NCBI RefSeq assembly: GCF_000425045.1 | Contig: NZ_AULA01000017.1 | Span: 1-48,311, forward strand | Length of the DNA stretch: 48,311 nt | Source: Acidaminococcus intestini DSM 21505 | GTDB lineage: Bacteria; Bacillota; Negativicutes; Acidaminococcales; Acidaminococcaceae | Direction: 5' to 3' | Part shown: piece after piece, positions 16,008 to 25,675 of the stretch | Layout of the letters: each line of letters starts with the position of its first letter | Numbering within the stretch: the first letter of the stretch is position 1 | The notes under the pieces: generated by a model | What the model saw: the letters and a program-made list of their open reading frames with translations, nothing else | What the model was told of the DNA's origin: nothing | Database searches by the model: none | Made by a program: the position numbers and the translations under genes

Positions 16008-17201
16008 CTATTTTTCTCGAATCAGGTAGCTCGCCAAACTCGCCACTAGGCAAAGTATAATGTCAATCAGCCAAATGAGCGTGTAATTGCCAAAAAGCTG
16101 ATAGGAAAGGCCACCCAAATAAGCACTTAGGAACCCACCGATCTGATGGGCAAAAAAGAGCAAGCCCATGAGGGTTGCCACTTGATGAAGCGGAAAATGG
16201 CCGCTCAAGATGCCCGATGTGGGCGATACCGTGGCATCTCCGGTAAGGCCAAGACCCGTTGCAAAAAGGATGGCCGTTGTCATCGTTTTGGGCAGGACAA
16301 AAAGGTAGAATAGCACCCACAGGGCACGGAATCCATAGTAGAAGGAAAGGAGCCCACCTTTTCTCAGACGGGAACTGGCATACCCAGATAGCAGGGCGCC
16401 CGCAATGGTCGCAATGCCATAAAATGAAAAGGCCCAGCTTGCTTCCATCTTAGGAATCCCATAGGAGACGAATTGGGAAAAGAGATGAGATTCAATGATG
16501 ACCATGTGGAACCCACACGTTGAAAACCCGGCGAGGAGGAGCTGGTACGTCCGTTCCCCCAAGGCCGACTGGATTTCCCCAAGGCCCAGTCGGGGAACAT
16601 CCGTCCCGCCCTTTATCGTACTGTCCTTTTTGGTCAGATAGCGGATACAAGGAATGAGGAGCACCATAATAAGAGCAAGTCGGGGCATGGTCGACGGTAC
16701 GCCGCCGTGTTGGAGAGAAAAGTTAAGGAGCGGGGCCAGAAAGAAATTGACCATACCGGCTGATGCGTTAAGGAGTCCCGCAAGAAAAAGAGAGCGCTCC
16801 TGTCCGACAAAAGAGATGGCAGACGACAGGACAAGGCCAAACGCAATGGCTCCCGTTCCAAGCCCCATGAGGACGCCGAGGGTCACGATGAGCATCCCAT
16901 AGCTGGTACATAGTTTGATACCGAGGACGGAAAGGACCATGAAAAAAACACCTGACGTCAGGACGAATCGATTGGACCATCGTGCCGCTAAGAGCCCAAA
17001 TAAAGGCTGGGACGCGCCAAAGACAATCTGCATGACGGCAATGGAAAAACTGACCTCTTCATAGGAAAGGCCTGTCATATCCGCAATGGGTTCTAGCAGA
17101 ATGCCAATACTTGCCCGTAGCCCTGCCCCCAGGCCATAGATGAGGCAGGCAATAAGTCCTAAAAAGAGGGCACTGCGCAAAGAAGTGTTTCCTTGTTTCA
17201 T
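16008..17201 (-). CDS. Major facilitator superfamily carrier
   Basis: A 397-residue protein with about twelve hydrophobic segments. The loop after the second segment reads QPLFGLLAARWSNR, the MFS motif A position; GAGLRASIGILLEP near residue 30 resembles monocarboxylate/oxalate-type carriers. The substrate cannot be read. It starts on the base after the phzF stop codon, with GGAGG lying inside the end of phzF, so the two genes are co-translated. Together with the divergent LysR gene this forms a regulated uptake or export unit. Confidence 0.88.
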   Translation of the reverse strand: MKQGNTSLRSALFLGLIACLIYGLGAGLRASIGILLEPIADMTGLSYEEVSFSIAVMQIVFGASQPLFGLLAARWSNRFVLTSGVFFMVLSVLGIKLCTSYGMLIVTLGVLMGLGTGAIAFGLVLSSAISFVGQERSLFLAGLLNASAGMVNFFLAPLLNFSLQHGGVPSTMPRLALIMVLLIPCIRYLTKKDSTIKGGTDVPRLGLGEIQSALGERTYQLLLAGFSTCGFHMVIIESHLFSQFVSYGIPKMEASWAFSFYGIATIAGALLSGYASSRLRKGGLLSFYYGFRALWVLFYLFVLPKTMTTAILFATGLGLTGDATVSPTSGILSGHFPLHQVATLMGLLFFAHQIGGFLSAYLGGLSYQLFGNYTLIWLIDIILCLVASLASYLIREK

Positions 17202-17990
17202 TTATTTTACCTCCAAGGGAAAGACCAGTTCCCCAATGGAATAAAGAGCGGCTTTACCGGCAAGTTCCACCCGGCTGCCCCTTATTTTGGTATAAAGGAC
17301 GCCGGTCCGTTCCGATGCCTGAAAGGCCTTGATGTCATCCTTTCCTAAAATGGCGGACCAAAGAGGAACGAGATGACAGTGCCCGGACCCACAGACCGGA
17401 TCTTCTGGCACACTGAGTTTTGGCGCAAAACTACGGCTTACACAGTCATAGTCCTTCCCGCGGGCCGTAATGTGAAGGAGCAATCCGTTTAGGTCAAGGG
17501 CTTGCTGTTGATTGATTTTTGCGTTCCTGACCGCGACTTCATCTGAAAGGATACAGACAAGGTCCCGTCCCATATAGGCACGTTCTGGACGCACACCGAT
17601 GGCATCTGCCATGGCATCTGTGACAGGGACAGGCATGAGGGAATAGCTAGGAAAATCCATACAAATGAGATCCCCGTCGCGGCGCACAGTGAGGGGTCCG
17701 CCCAAAGTCTTAAAGCAAATTTTCTCCGCGTCCTTCTGATAAAAATGGAATATGACATAGGCCGCAGCAAGGGTGGCATGACCGCAGAGGTCGATTTCCC
17801 CGCCTGGCGTAAACCAGCGCAGATGGTATGCGCCTCCTTCCTGTACGGCAAAAGCCGTTTCGGAAAACCGGTTTTCCATGGCAATTTTCATCATGATGCC
17901 CTCTGGAATCCACGCATCCAAGATACAGACAGCAGCAGGATTTCCTTTAAAGACGGTATCCGTAAAGGCATCGACAATATATTGTTTCAT
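17202..17990 (-). CDS. PhzF family isomerase (chromosomal copy)
   Basis: A 262-residue PhzF protein. KQYIVDAFTDTVFKGNPAAV, ENRFSETAFAV (catalytic Glu), DLCGHATLAAAY and PEDPVCGSGHCHLVPLW match the family along the full length. It is a clear relative of the island protein at 5895-6680 but far from identical, so not a recent duplicate. It is followed without a gap by an MFS carrier and is divergent from a LysR gene. The reaction is unknown; the family includes trans-2,3-dihydro-3-hydroxyanthranilate isomerase. Confidence 0.92.
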   Translation of the reverse strand: MKQYIVDAFTDTVFKGNPAAVCILDAWIPEGIMMKIAMENRFSETAFAVQEGGAYHLRWFTPGGEIDLCGHATLAAAYVIFHFYQKDAEKICFKTLGGPLTVRRDGDLICMDFPSYSLMPVPVTDAMADAIGVRPERAYMGRDLVCILSDEVAVRNAKINQQQALDLNGLLLHITARGKDYDCVSRSFAPKLSVPEDPVCGSGHCHLVPLWSAILGKDDIKAFQASERTGVLYTKIRGSRVELAGKAALYSIGELVFPLEVK

Positions 17991-18054
17991 TGTAACGTCC
18001 TCCGTTTCTAAAGGAAGGATATCACGGTGACGAGAATTAGTAAAACGACTTTAT

Positions 18055-18070
18055 CTAATGTTTAAATTAG
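18055..18070. promoter_or_regulatory. Candidate LysR operator between phzF and lysR
   Basis: CTAAT-GTTTAA-ATTAG, perfect 5-bp arms with the T-A spacing style of LysR boxes. It overlaps the -35 region of the lysR promoter, whose -10 TATAAT is at 18082-18087, and lies about 65 bases upstream of the divergent phzF start. Confidence 0.55.
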
Positions 18071-18118
18071 AAATAGTGATGTATAATAAAGACAGCAAAA
18101 TGAAAGGTGGTGCCTTTA

Positions 18119-18988
18119 ATGCAGCGTTTCAAAGCCCTTCGGACCGTCCTGCGGCTAGGGAGTTTTACAAAAGCCGCCCACGCATTGGGCTATACCCAAT
18201 CCTCCATCAGTCAAATGATGGCCTCTCTTGAAGAGGAACTGTCCTTTAAGCTCCTGATCCGTTCCAGAAATGGCATTACCCTTACCCAAGAAGGGCAGCA
18301 ACTCTACCCCTTTTTGGAACAGGTCCTCCATAGTTACGAAGCCATGGAAGAAAAGGCCCGTGAAATCAGGGGACTTGAAACGGGAGTGATTCGTGTAGGG
18401 ACCATCTCAAGTATCACCTGCCGCTGGATGCCGCCTCTCATCAAAGGATTCAAAGCCCGCTACCCCAATGTGAAGTTTACCTTTCAGCAAGGCGATTACA
18501 GGCTCATTCCCGAATGGATCGAGTTGGGCATCATCGACTTTGGCTTTGTCTCCCCTGACTCCTGTCCCCACTTAATGACCATTCCCGTTAAGGACGGAGA
18601 ACTTCTAGCGGTGCTCCCCCGTCGCCACCGCTGGGCAAAGGAAAAAGCGATTCCCTTGGAGGGCCTCCTTTCGGACCCCTTTATCCTTCTTGAAGAAGGA
18701 AACTACAGTGAACCAATGGAAGCCTTTCAAAAAAAGGGAATCAAACCCCATGTCGCCTACAGACTCCACGATGATTACGCCATCATGACCATGGTCGAAG
18801 CCGGTCTTGGTGTCAGCATCCTCGCAAAACTCATGACGGACCGAAATCCCTATGATATCGTAACTGTTCCCATAGACCCGCCCCTTTATCGACATCTTGC
18901 CATTTGTTATAAAGACTGGGATCTTTTGCCGCTGGCAAGTAAGCATTTCATCACCTATATCAAGGAGAAGGCGGATGAGTTGCCATAA
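18119..18988 (+). CDS. LysR-type transcriptional regulator
   Basis: A 289-residue LysR protein. The winged helix covers residues 2-60 (FTKAAHALGYTQSSISQMM is the recognition region), and the effector domain begins at GVIRVGTISSITCRWMPPLI near residue 90. An upstream GTG is in frame, but AAAGGTGG lies 8 bases before the ATG at 18119. It is divergent from phzF-MFS and is the likely regulator of that pair. Confidence 0.93.
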   Translation: MQRFKALRTVLRLGSFTKAAHALGYTQSSISQMMASLEEELSFKLLIRSRNGITLTQEGQQLYPFLEQVLHSYEAMEEKAREIRGLETGVIRVGTISSITCRWMPPLIKGFKARYPNVKFTFQQGDYRLIPEWIELGIIDFGFVSPDSCPHLMTIPVKDGELLAVLPRRHRWAKEKAIPLEGLLSDPFILLEEGNYSEPMEAFQKKGIKPHVAYRLHDDYAIMTMVEAGLGVSILAKLMTDRNPYDIVTVPIDPPLYRHLAICYKDWDLLPLASKHFITYIKEKADELP

Positions 18989-19080
18989 GGACGTAAGACA
19001 GTCGTGCCATATACTGGGCTTACGGGCTTGATTCCAGGATTCAAGGACTCCATTTCAAGCCTCTGCCCTAAAGAAAAGCC

Positions 19081-19126
19081 AAAGACCCTAACCAAACCAG
19101 TCTCCTGGGTTCGGTTAAGGTCTTTT
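19081..19126. terminator. Bidirectional terminator between lysR and addA
   Basis: AAAGACC/GGTCTTT outer arms (19081-19087 and 19119-19125) with inner TAACC/GGTTA and AACC/GGGTT pairs, T-rich on the plus side and followed by T/C-rich sequence on the minus side. Confidence 0.75.
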
Positions 19127-19156
19127 GATGATGGTGGCGCAACGATGGATGACCGC

Positions 19157-22100
19157 TTACTTTTTGCAAAAATAGCCATAACCGCAATAAGTGCAGGCGT
19201 CCGTTTTCACGGCAAAGTCTTCTTCTTCGCCAAGGGTTTGGAGTTTTGTAAGGAGCGCTTTAAGTTCTGCCGCTTCCCTGTCCCGGTCAGTAAGTTCCCA
19301 GGTCGAGAGATTGCGCAGAAAATGGAGCGAGGCCTGACTCACTTTCATGTGATAAAGGGCTTCGGCGGCAAGGCTATAGATGGCAAGCTGCCGCGAATAA
19401 GCTTTTCGTTCCATGCCATCAAGGGGCGGATGACCGCTCTTATAGTCGATGATTTCAAGCGTTCCATCTGGCAGATGGACGACTTTATCGATGCTGCCTT
19501 CAAAGTAGACCGACGCATTCCCTACAGTCATGAGAGGCAGTTCAAAATCGACTTCTGCATCTTGGGGAAAGTCCCCATAAGCAGCATAAAGGGGCGACGC
19601 AAGGTAGGCATCGATGAGGGGGCCCCCTTCTTTTCGGAGAACGTTCTTTTCCCCATCGCTGTATGATTCTTCAAGAAGTGCCAGTTCCTTTGCTTTTTCA
19701 GCCGGTGCCGTGCGGCAAAGTTCCAAGACTTTATGGATGTAGGTCCCCAGCGTTGCCGGCGGAATGCGGACACTCCCCGTCCCTACCACATCGGGATCAA
19801 GGCTCGGCATATGGCTCCGATACTGATAGAAGTAGCGGCGCGGGCAAAGGTCATAAGTCCCAAGGGCCGTGGCGCTAAGGATCACTTTCTGTGGAAATTC
19901 CACAGCTTTCAATTTTTCGAAGGCGCCGGCTTCAAGTTCAAGGGGCGGTGCTTCCTGGATACTAAAGGAAAGGGGTAAGGCAAGGATTTCCGACGCTTTC
20001 AGTTCCACCCATTCGACAAGGTCTTTTCCCTCACCATCATGGAAAATACGGCGCAGGCTTTCATACCAATTTTCCCGGCTCTTGACACGTCCTTTAGCCC
20101 GTTTTTCCCGTCTGACAGATTCCTTTTCTTCACTCACAGCAGCCGACAGGAAAAGATATTTTTCAGCCCGCGTCATAGCAACATAAAGCTGGCGTTTCTT
20201 TTCTTCCCACTCGAGGGCGCGATTGTCCTCGCTCAATTCTTCATAAAGGGCGGTCTTTTGCGGTCCTTCATCACCAGGAATCATAATGCCAAGACCAGCG
20301 CCGGGAAGATACTGAAGGCCGAGCCTGTCAGGAGGCGATTTATACTGTTGATCCGGTAAAAAAACAGCGGGAAATTCCAACCCTTTGGACTTGTGGATGG
20401 TCATGATCTGCACGCTTTTGGCGTCCGGTTCCAAGGCAGCGCCGCTTTCCCGAGCCTGCATCCTGCGCATCAGGTTCAATCTGTCCAAAAAGTCTTCGCT
20501 GCCGCCCCCTTCCTGCATGGCAAAGGAAGCAGCCATGGAACGCAGTTTCCACACGTTTGCCATCTTTTCTCGTCCATGAGGCATAGCAAGAAGGAGACTT
20601 TCCACATGGAGCGTCTCCATGATGGCATCAAAAAGTTCTGGCAAAGAACCCAAGCGGCTCACGTGCATGAGGACCGTGAGTTTCTTCCAAAGACTGACAT
20701 GGCTCGGTTCAATAGATTGGGACAGGCTCTCCCACAGGTTCTTTTGGGGATACATGCGCAAAAGGCCAAGGATTTCTTGATCCGTGAGACCGCCGTACGG
20801 AGACCGAAGGACGCCGGCCATGGCCCAATCCACATCAGGCGAAAGAACGGCGGTCATGATGGTGATGATGTCAATGACTTCCTGCTGTTCATAAAAGCCC
20901 TTCCCATCCGTCATGGTATAGGGAATATGGGCCTCTGCAAGAGCTGCGGCATAAGGCTCAGCAAGCCGGATGGCCGGTACGAGAATGGCAATGTCCCCAT
21001 ACCCCAGTTCCTCATGACTTTTTACGATAGCATCAATCTTTTGTGCCACCCACTGAGCTTCGGCCCGCTGTGCGTCGGCAAATGTGCCGTCTTCTTGGTC
21101 AATGATGGCAAGAATGGGTTTTTGCGTCGCTTTCTGATGGGGCACAAGGTCCTGGGCCATGACCGCCTTTTGGGGGTCCGTCCCCAAGAGGTCACGGAAG
21201 AGACAGTTGCAGGACTCGATGATTTCTGGGGCAGAGCGGAAATTATCGGCCATGACAATGTCCGTTCCGCCAGAATGTATGATGTCATCACGGACAACAC
21301 GGAAGACCGTGACATCGGCACCGCGGAATCGGTAGATGGACTGCTTGGCATCACCGACGATAAAAAGGTTCTTCCCCCGCAGCTCACTAGCTGTCGCCCC
21401 TGAAAGCAGGTAAACCAGTTCTTTTTGCTGCTCATTCGTATCCTGGAACTCGTCGACCATGATGTAGTCAAAACGATGCTGGTAGGCCCGGCAGATTTCG
21501 GGATAATTCCGCAAAAGAGAGACCGCCCGTCCTGCAAGGAAAGAGAAACTAAAAATTTCCTGACGCAGGGATTCTTCTTCGAGACGGTCCGCAAGGCGGT
21601 GCAGCAGGCCATTCCACGCTTTGGCATAAGGAATGGCCACTTCATTGCGTGCGTAACCTTGAAGTTTGATTAAGGCCTCTTTCCACTCCTTGATGAGAGG
21701 GGCCGCTTTTCCTGCTGCGCGGATAAGGTTCATAAAGGGAAGAACAGTTTCAAGATCATCTGCAACAAGGGCTTCATGGTAGATTGCCCGTGCATTTTCA
21801 AGCTCCAAGAGGGCGTCTTTCGTCTTTGAAGGTTTTAGGTCTGCCCCAGAGGCGAGCATGGCAAGGAAGGTTTCTTCCGCCCGGATCTTTGCTTCTTCCC
21901 AATCCTCTTGACGTACCACATAAGGGGAAGAAAGATCCCCCAAAGCCATGAGGTCCGGCAGGATTTCAAGAAGACCATAAAGCATGCTGCCAAGCCTCCC
22001 CGGGTGATAAAGGCCCAATAAAAGCTCCAGATCCTCATCTTCTTTTTTGAGCAGATCCCGCAGGAAGGCATCGATAACGGAAGCTTGGAATTCCTTTACT

Positions 22101-22489
22101 TCATATTCTTCCTTCACCGTAAACTGAGGATCCATCCCTGCTTCAACAGGATGATCGCGCAGAATCTGGGAGCAGAAGCCATCGATGGTCGTAATGGGCG
22201 CGCCATCAAGGTGGCGCAACTGTTCTTCGAAATGGGCCCGCAGTTCACCGCTCGTCTTCCCCACTTCTTCCAAGAGGGACTTACGGATGCGTTCCCGCAT
22301 TTCCCGAGCCGCTTTGCGGGTAAAGGTAATGGCAAGGATCCTGTTGGCGCTTTTGTCCGGATCTTTCAAGATGGTCAGGAAACGCTCGACAAGGACCCGC
22401 GTTTTCCCAGATCCCGCACCGGCTGAGACGGAGACATTCCGGTCCAATGTGGTAATGGCAAGGGTTTGTTCTTTAGTGAAATCAGCCAT
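19157..22489 (-). CDS. addA: ATP-dependent helicase/nuclease subunit A
   Basis: The UvrD-like helicase plus nuclease subunit of the AddAB complex, which resects double-strand breaks for RecA-dependent repair. 1110 residues, slightly shorter than Bacillus AddA. Walker A SAGAGSGKT is near residue 22, the DEXX box DEFQDTNEQQ near 380, MTIHKSKGLEFPAVFLP (motif V) near 700, VAMTRAEKYLFLSAA (motif VI) near 785, and a C-terminal RecB-type nuclease with GSIDKVV and IIDYKSG near 1035. The first possible ATG (22495) touches AGGAGG with no spacing; the second (22489) has six bases, so I use it. The start overlaps the end of addB by eight bases. Confidence 0.96.
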   Translation of the reverse strand: MADFTKEQTLAITTLDRNVSVSAGAGSGKTRVLVERFLTILKDPDKSANRILAITFTRKAAREMRERIRKSLLEEVGKTSGELRAHFEEQLRHLDGAPITTIDGFCSQILRDHPVEAGMDPQFTVKEEYEVKEFQASVIDAFLRDLLKKEDEDLELLLGLYHPGRLGSMLYGLLEILPDLMALGDLSSPYVVRQEDWEEAKIRAEETFLAMLASGADLKPSKTKDALLELENARAIYHEALVADDLETVLPFMNLIRAAGKAAPLIKEWKEALIKLQGYARNEVAIPYAKAWNGLLHRLADRLEEESLRQEIFSFSFLAGRAVSLLRNYPEICRAYQHRFDYIMVDEFQDTNEQQKELVYLLSGATASELRGKNLFIVGDAKQSIYRFRGADVTVFRVVRDDIIHSGGTDIVMADNFRSAPEIIESCNCLFRDLLGTDPQKAVMAQDLVPHQKATQKPILAIIDQEDGTFADAQRAEAQWVAQKIDAIVKSHEELGYGDIAILVPAIRLAEPYAAALAEAHIPYTMTDGKGFYEQQEVIDIITIMTAVLSPDVDWAMAGVLRSPYGGLTDQEILGLLRMYPQKNLWESLSQSIEPSHVSLWKKLTVLMHVSRLGSLPELFDAIMETLHVESLLLAMPHGREKMANVWKLRSMAASFAMQEGGGSEDFLDRLNLMRRMQARESGAALEPDAKSVQIMTIHKSKGLEFPAVFLPDQQYKSPPDRLGLQYLPGAGLGIMIPGDEGPQKTALYEELSEDNRALEWEEKKRQLYVAMTRAEKYLFLSAAVSEEKESVRREKRAKGRVKSRENWYESLRRIFHDGEGKDLVEWVELKASEILALPLSFSIQEAPPLELEAGAFEKLKAVEFPQKVILSATALGTYDLCPRRYFYQYRSHMPSLDPDVVGTGSVRIPPATLGTYIHKVLELCRTAPAEKAKELALLEESYSDGEKNVLRKEGGPLIDAYLASPLYAAYGDFPQDAEVDFELPLMTVGNASVYFEGSIDKVVHLPDGTLEIIDYKSGHPPLDGMERKAYSRQLAIYSLAAEALYHMKVSQASLHFLRNLSTWELTDRDREAAELKALLTKLQTLGEEEDFAVKTDACTYCGYGYFCKK

Positions 22490-25400
22490 TTGCATCCTCC
22501 TCAGCGCTCATCATTTCGTGGGTTTGGTTGTCCTTGATGCGGCAAATGTCACGGGCGGGGCAGTAATCCGGGCATTTTCCGTTGTACGGCTCTGCGGCAA
22601 AGTCCCCACTTCTCATGCGCCGAACAGCCGCAGCGATAACGTTTTCGGAAATCTTGAGAACGTCCTCCATATCCTTTCCTCGTACGCTCTTTGGTGCCTC
22701 TTTAGCCGCTTTGCCAACGCTCGACCACATGCCGCCCACGCGGCGTCCCGTTCGGATATCTCCATAAATAGCGCCAAAAATCTGTTGGTCAATAAGACCC
22801 AGATTGCGTTCGAGGACCTTGATGTAAAGGGGCAGCTGGACGGCTTTTCCTTCATCCATACGAGCCGTGGTCGGCCGTCCGCCCGTTTTGTAGTCCATGA
22901 TGAGGTAGCCTGATTCACTTCGGTCAATGCGGTCAATCTGGCCGGAAAGATAGACTTTCTTTCCATCCACCGTAAGGTCATAAGGAGGCCAAGCCGCGCC
23001 TTTTCGGCCGAAGGCCTTTTCTACGGCACAAACCGTGACTCCAGTAGGGCTCTTTTCCTCATAGTCCACTTCCATGCGGAGCCAGCGCTTCAGCCATTCT
23101 TCATAGCTTTTTCGAATGTGGTCCGAGTAGCGGGACCGGGGAATATCCCCGTTCCGTTCCATTTCGGTATAAGCAGCTTGGTACGCCTCACTAAGTTCCT
23201 GCCACAGCATTTCCAGTTCCTTTGTAAAGAGCGCTTCCCCCAAGTGACGCCCCATGAAGCGGGAAAGGGTCAGATGGATCAGGTTTCCCACAACGTCCGG
23301 TGTAGGAAATGCCGTCTTTGCTTCTTTTACGTCAAGCTTCCACACATGAGTAAATAAGTACATAAAGGGACACGTGAGAAAACCGTCAAGCTGGGATGCG
23401 GAAAGATGGAGCGTTTCTTCCTGCGGTCCCAAATAGCCATTATAAAGGCTCTTTGGAGCAAACCGATTCTTTTCGTCCTGGGCCCGCAGCAAAATTTTCG
23501 CGTCCACATGGTCTGCCAGATAGGTGGCTTCCTTTTCGCCCAGATTTTCCGCTTCCATGAGATAGCGTACCATTTGGGGCTCGCTGTAACAGTCATGGAC
23601 ATCTGAATGATACGTCACAAATGGCAGGGCGTGAGGCGTGAAAAAGTGCCGCAGCCGTTCAATATAATAGCTTGCGCCGCCCTCATCGTCAGCAAACCAG
23701 GAAAGATGAACTTCCTTTTCGGCAAGGCTGACAGCCGAAGCAAAGAAAAAGCGATCCCGGGCAAGGCGCCGTGCGGACGTACCCAAGGGGATATCAAGAG
23801 CAGCAAGTTCTGTCCGTTCTTCATCGCTGTAGAGCCAGCTTTCCCGGGAAATAGCCGGAAAGAGCCCATCCCTCACGCCCAGGATATAGACATAAGGATA
23901 AGGAACGCCTTGAATATCGGAGGCTTCCATGACACGGATACCTTCTTCATGACTCGGCGTCAGCGTAATAGTCGTGCCAATGAGGGCCTCCTTCCAATAA
24001 GAAAAGATGTCCCCCAATCCGACGGAGAGGTCCTTGCTGCCGACAGCTTCAAAAAGGGCTTCGAGACGGTCAAAAAAGGCCCTGACGAAGTCTTCGGACT
24101 GAGCCATGATCTTCACTTCCGAAAGGGTCACTTTTCCCTCCTGATGGAGCCTGCCAAAGGTCCGCACAAGGTCCCATTCCGTGAGCCTTTCGTCAAGATA
24201 ATCCCGCCACTGCGTACAGGTCTTTGGCGTCTGGAGCGCTTCAAAAAGAGGCTTCAGGTCCGAAACACCGGAAAGATGGGAAATGCGTTCCAAAAGGAAC
24301 CCTGGCGTCTCGATATAGCTTTCCTCGACAAGGTGACCTACGGCTATCCGGTCCACATGGAAAAGTTCCTGCATGAGCGTTGTCTTCATAAGGGCTAGAA
24401 GGGGCATCGTATCATCCTTCGTTAGCGCTGCTTCCCAGAGTTTTGTAAGGAACAGGGGCAAAGGCTGACCGGCAAGGTCCGTCACATCTGCAAGGGTCGA
24501 CAAGAGACCGTATTCTTCCATGTACCGGCCAAGACCCTGATAGTCATTGAGATTCCGTACAAGAAGGAGAATTTCATGGGGCGCCACGCCGCTTTTGAGC
24601 TTTTTCTTGACGTCTGTAAGGACCATCTTGATTTCGCTGTCAACGCTGGACGCTTCACCAAGATAGATGTGCTGCGCAGCCACGGCATCGCCAGTTGCTT
24701 TGGGAAACGTTTCGGCAAAATAGGCAAGGTCCTCAGGACGGCTCACTTTTTTTGGTGCAATTATCTTTTCATACCCATCTCCCAAGAGATCTTCTTCGAG
24801 TTTTCGCGTTGCTTCCGATAAATCAGGTCGCGACTCATCATAAAAAAGGCCAAAAGAGATGGAAACCCGTTTTCCCAGGGCTTTTACAAGAGCCATCTGA
24901 AGACCTGTCAGTTCGTTGAACTCACTGAAATACAATTTTTCCCATGGGAGAATCGCCCCTGGATCTTGCAGCACGTCAAGGGCCGCGTCATAGAGACCAT
25001 TCAGGTCGCAAAGATGGCGTTCATTCATGAGAGCTTCATAAGCAGAAAGGATGAGGGCAATTTCCTTATCCTTTTCCCCTCCCCGCTTTTCCTCACGGTT
25101 CCAGGAAAGGACGGCGTTCTTGAAATCTTCACCCGTCACATGACACGTTTCAAGTTCTGTCAATAGCTGGACGACACTGTCACAGAACCCCTTTTTATCG
25201 GCAAGGGTCCTAAAATAAGGCAATAGTTCCTTTCCAACAAGATACTCGATGGCTTCTGATGCAATGCGGGCCTGCGTATCCCGGGAAATCAGCATCCGTT
25301 CATTTTCCCGTCCGTTTAAGCGCAGGATTTCCCGCGGCAGGGCATCGATGGTACTCGTCTTGACGACGCCATGGCGACGGACCAGGTTTCTAAAATACAG

Positions 25401-25508
25401 GTTTGGCACAAGAAAAAGGGCTTTTCCATAAGGGTACTGGACCGCTTCTTTCAGGAAATCTGGTCGCATGGTCTCCCCAAGGCCCGTGATCCATAAGGTT
25501 TTTTCCAT
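22482..25508 (-). CDS. addB: ATP-dependent helicase/nuclease subunit B
   Basis: The second subunit of AddAB, 1008 residues, carrying an inactivated helicase fold and the second nuclease. SGQIDRIDR and LIMDYKTGGRP near residue 870 form the RecB nuclease active site. A four-cysteine cluster is visible: one in LTCPFMYLF near residue 735 and three in CPDYCPARDIC near residue 985, the Fe-S ligands known from AddB. A 29-codon longer frame exists, but AAAGGAGG sits before the ATG at 25508. First gene of the addB-addA operon. Confidence 0.95.
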   Translation of the reverse strand: MEKTLWITGLGETMRPDFLKEAVQYPYGKALFLVPNLYFRNLVRRHGVVKTSTIDALPREILRLNGRENERMLISRDTQARIASEAIEYLVGKELLPYFRTLADKKGFCDSVVQLLTELETCHVTGEDFKNAVLSWNREEKRGGEKDKEIALILSAYEALMNERHLCDLNGLYDAALDVLQDPGAILPWEKLYFSEFNELTGLQMALVKALGKRVSISFGLFYDESRPDLSEATRKLEEDLLGDGYEKIIAPKKVSRPEDLAYFAETFPKATGDAVAAQHIYLGEASSVDSEIKMVLTDVKKKLKSGVAPHEILLLVRNLNDYQGLGRYMEEYGLLSTLADVTDLAGQPLPLFLTKLWEAALTKDDTMPLLALMKTTLMQELFHVDRIAVGHLVEESYIETPGFLLERISHLSGVSDLKPLFEALQTPKTCTQWRDYLDERLTEWDLVRTFGRLHQEGKVTLSEVKIMAQSEDFVRAFFDRLEALFEAVGSKDLSVGLGDIFSYWKEALIGTTITLTPSHEEGIRVMEASDIQGVPYPYVYILGVRDGLFPAISRESWLYSDEERTELAALDIPLGTSARRLARDRFFFASAVSLAEKEVHLSWFADDEGGASYYIERLRHFFTPHALPFVTYHSDVHDCYSEPQMVRYLMEAENLGEKEATYLADHVDAKILLRAQDEKNRFAPKSLYNGYLGPQEETLHLSASQLDGFLTCPFMYLFTHVWKLDVKEAKTAFPTPDVVGNLIHLTLSRFMGRHLGEALFTKELEMLWQELSEAYQAAYTEMERNGDIPRSRYSDHIRKSYEEWLKRWLRMEVDYEEKSPTGVTVCAVEKAFGRKGAAWPPYDLTVDGKKVYLSGQIDRIDRSESGYLIMDYKTGGRPTTARMDEGKAVQLPLYIKVLERNLGLIDQQIFGAIYGDIRTGRRVGGMWSSVGKAAKEAPKSVRGKDMEDVLKISENVIAAAVRRMRSGDFAAEPYNGKCPDYCPARDICRIKDNQTHEMMSAEEDANG

Positions 25509-25551
25509 GGTTCCTCCTTTGCCAAGATTCTTTTCTTTGGCTTCTTCTCCT

Positions 25552-25580
25552 ATTATGACGGAAGCAGAACAAAAGTTCAA
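25552..25580 (-). promoter_or_regulatory. addBA promoter
   Basis: Minus strand -35 TTGAAC (25580-25575), 17-base spacer, -10 CATAAT (25557-25552). Confidence 0.65.
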
Positions 25581-25630
25581 TATAGTCCGTATCATAGGGT
25601 GAAAATTAACCCAGCAATCACCTTATCCAT

Positions 25631-25667
25631 AAAACAAAGGACCTTTCCTCGCTAAAGGAAAAGTCCT
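25631..25667 (-). terminator. Terminator after murB
   Basis: AGGAC and inner TTTCC arms (25638-25648) against GGAAA and GTCCT (25658-25667), with the T-rich minus-strand tail at 25638-25631. It lies about 10 bases after the murB stop. Confidence 0.7.
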
Positions 25668-25675
25668 CTATGCTG

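Noticed and set aside
20393-21403. 336-codon plus-strand frame
   Set aside because: Antisense to the well-conserved addA helicase domains.
23607-24398. 263-codon plus-strand frame
   Set aside because: Antisense to addB with no family resemblance.
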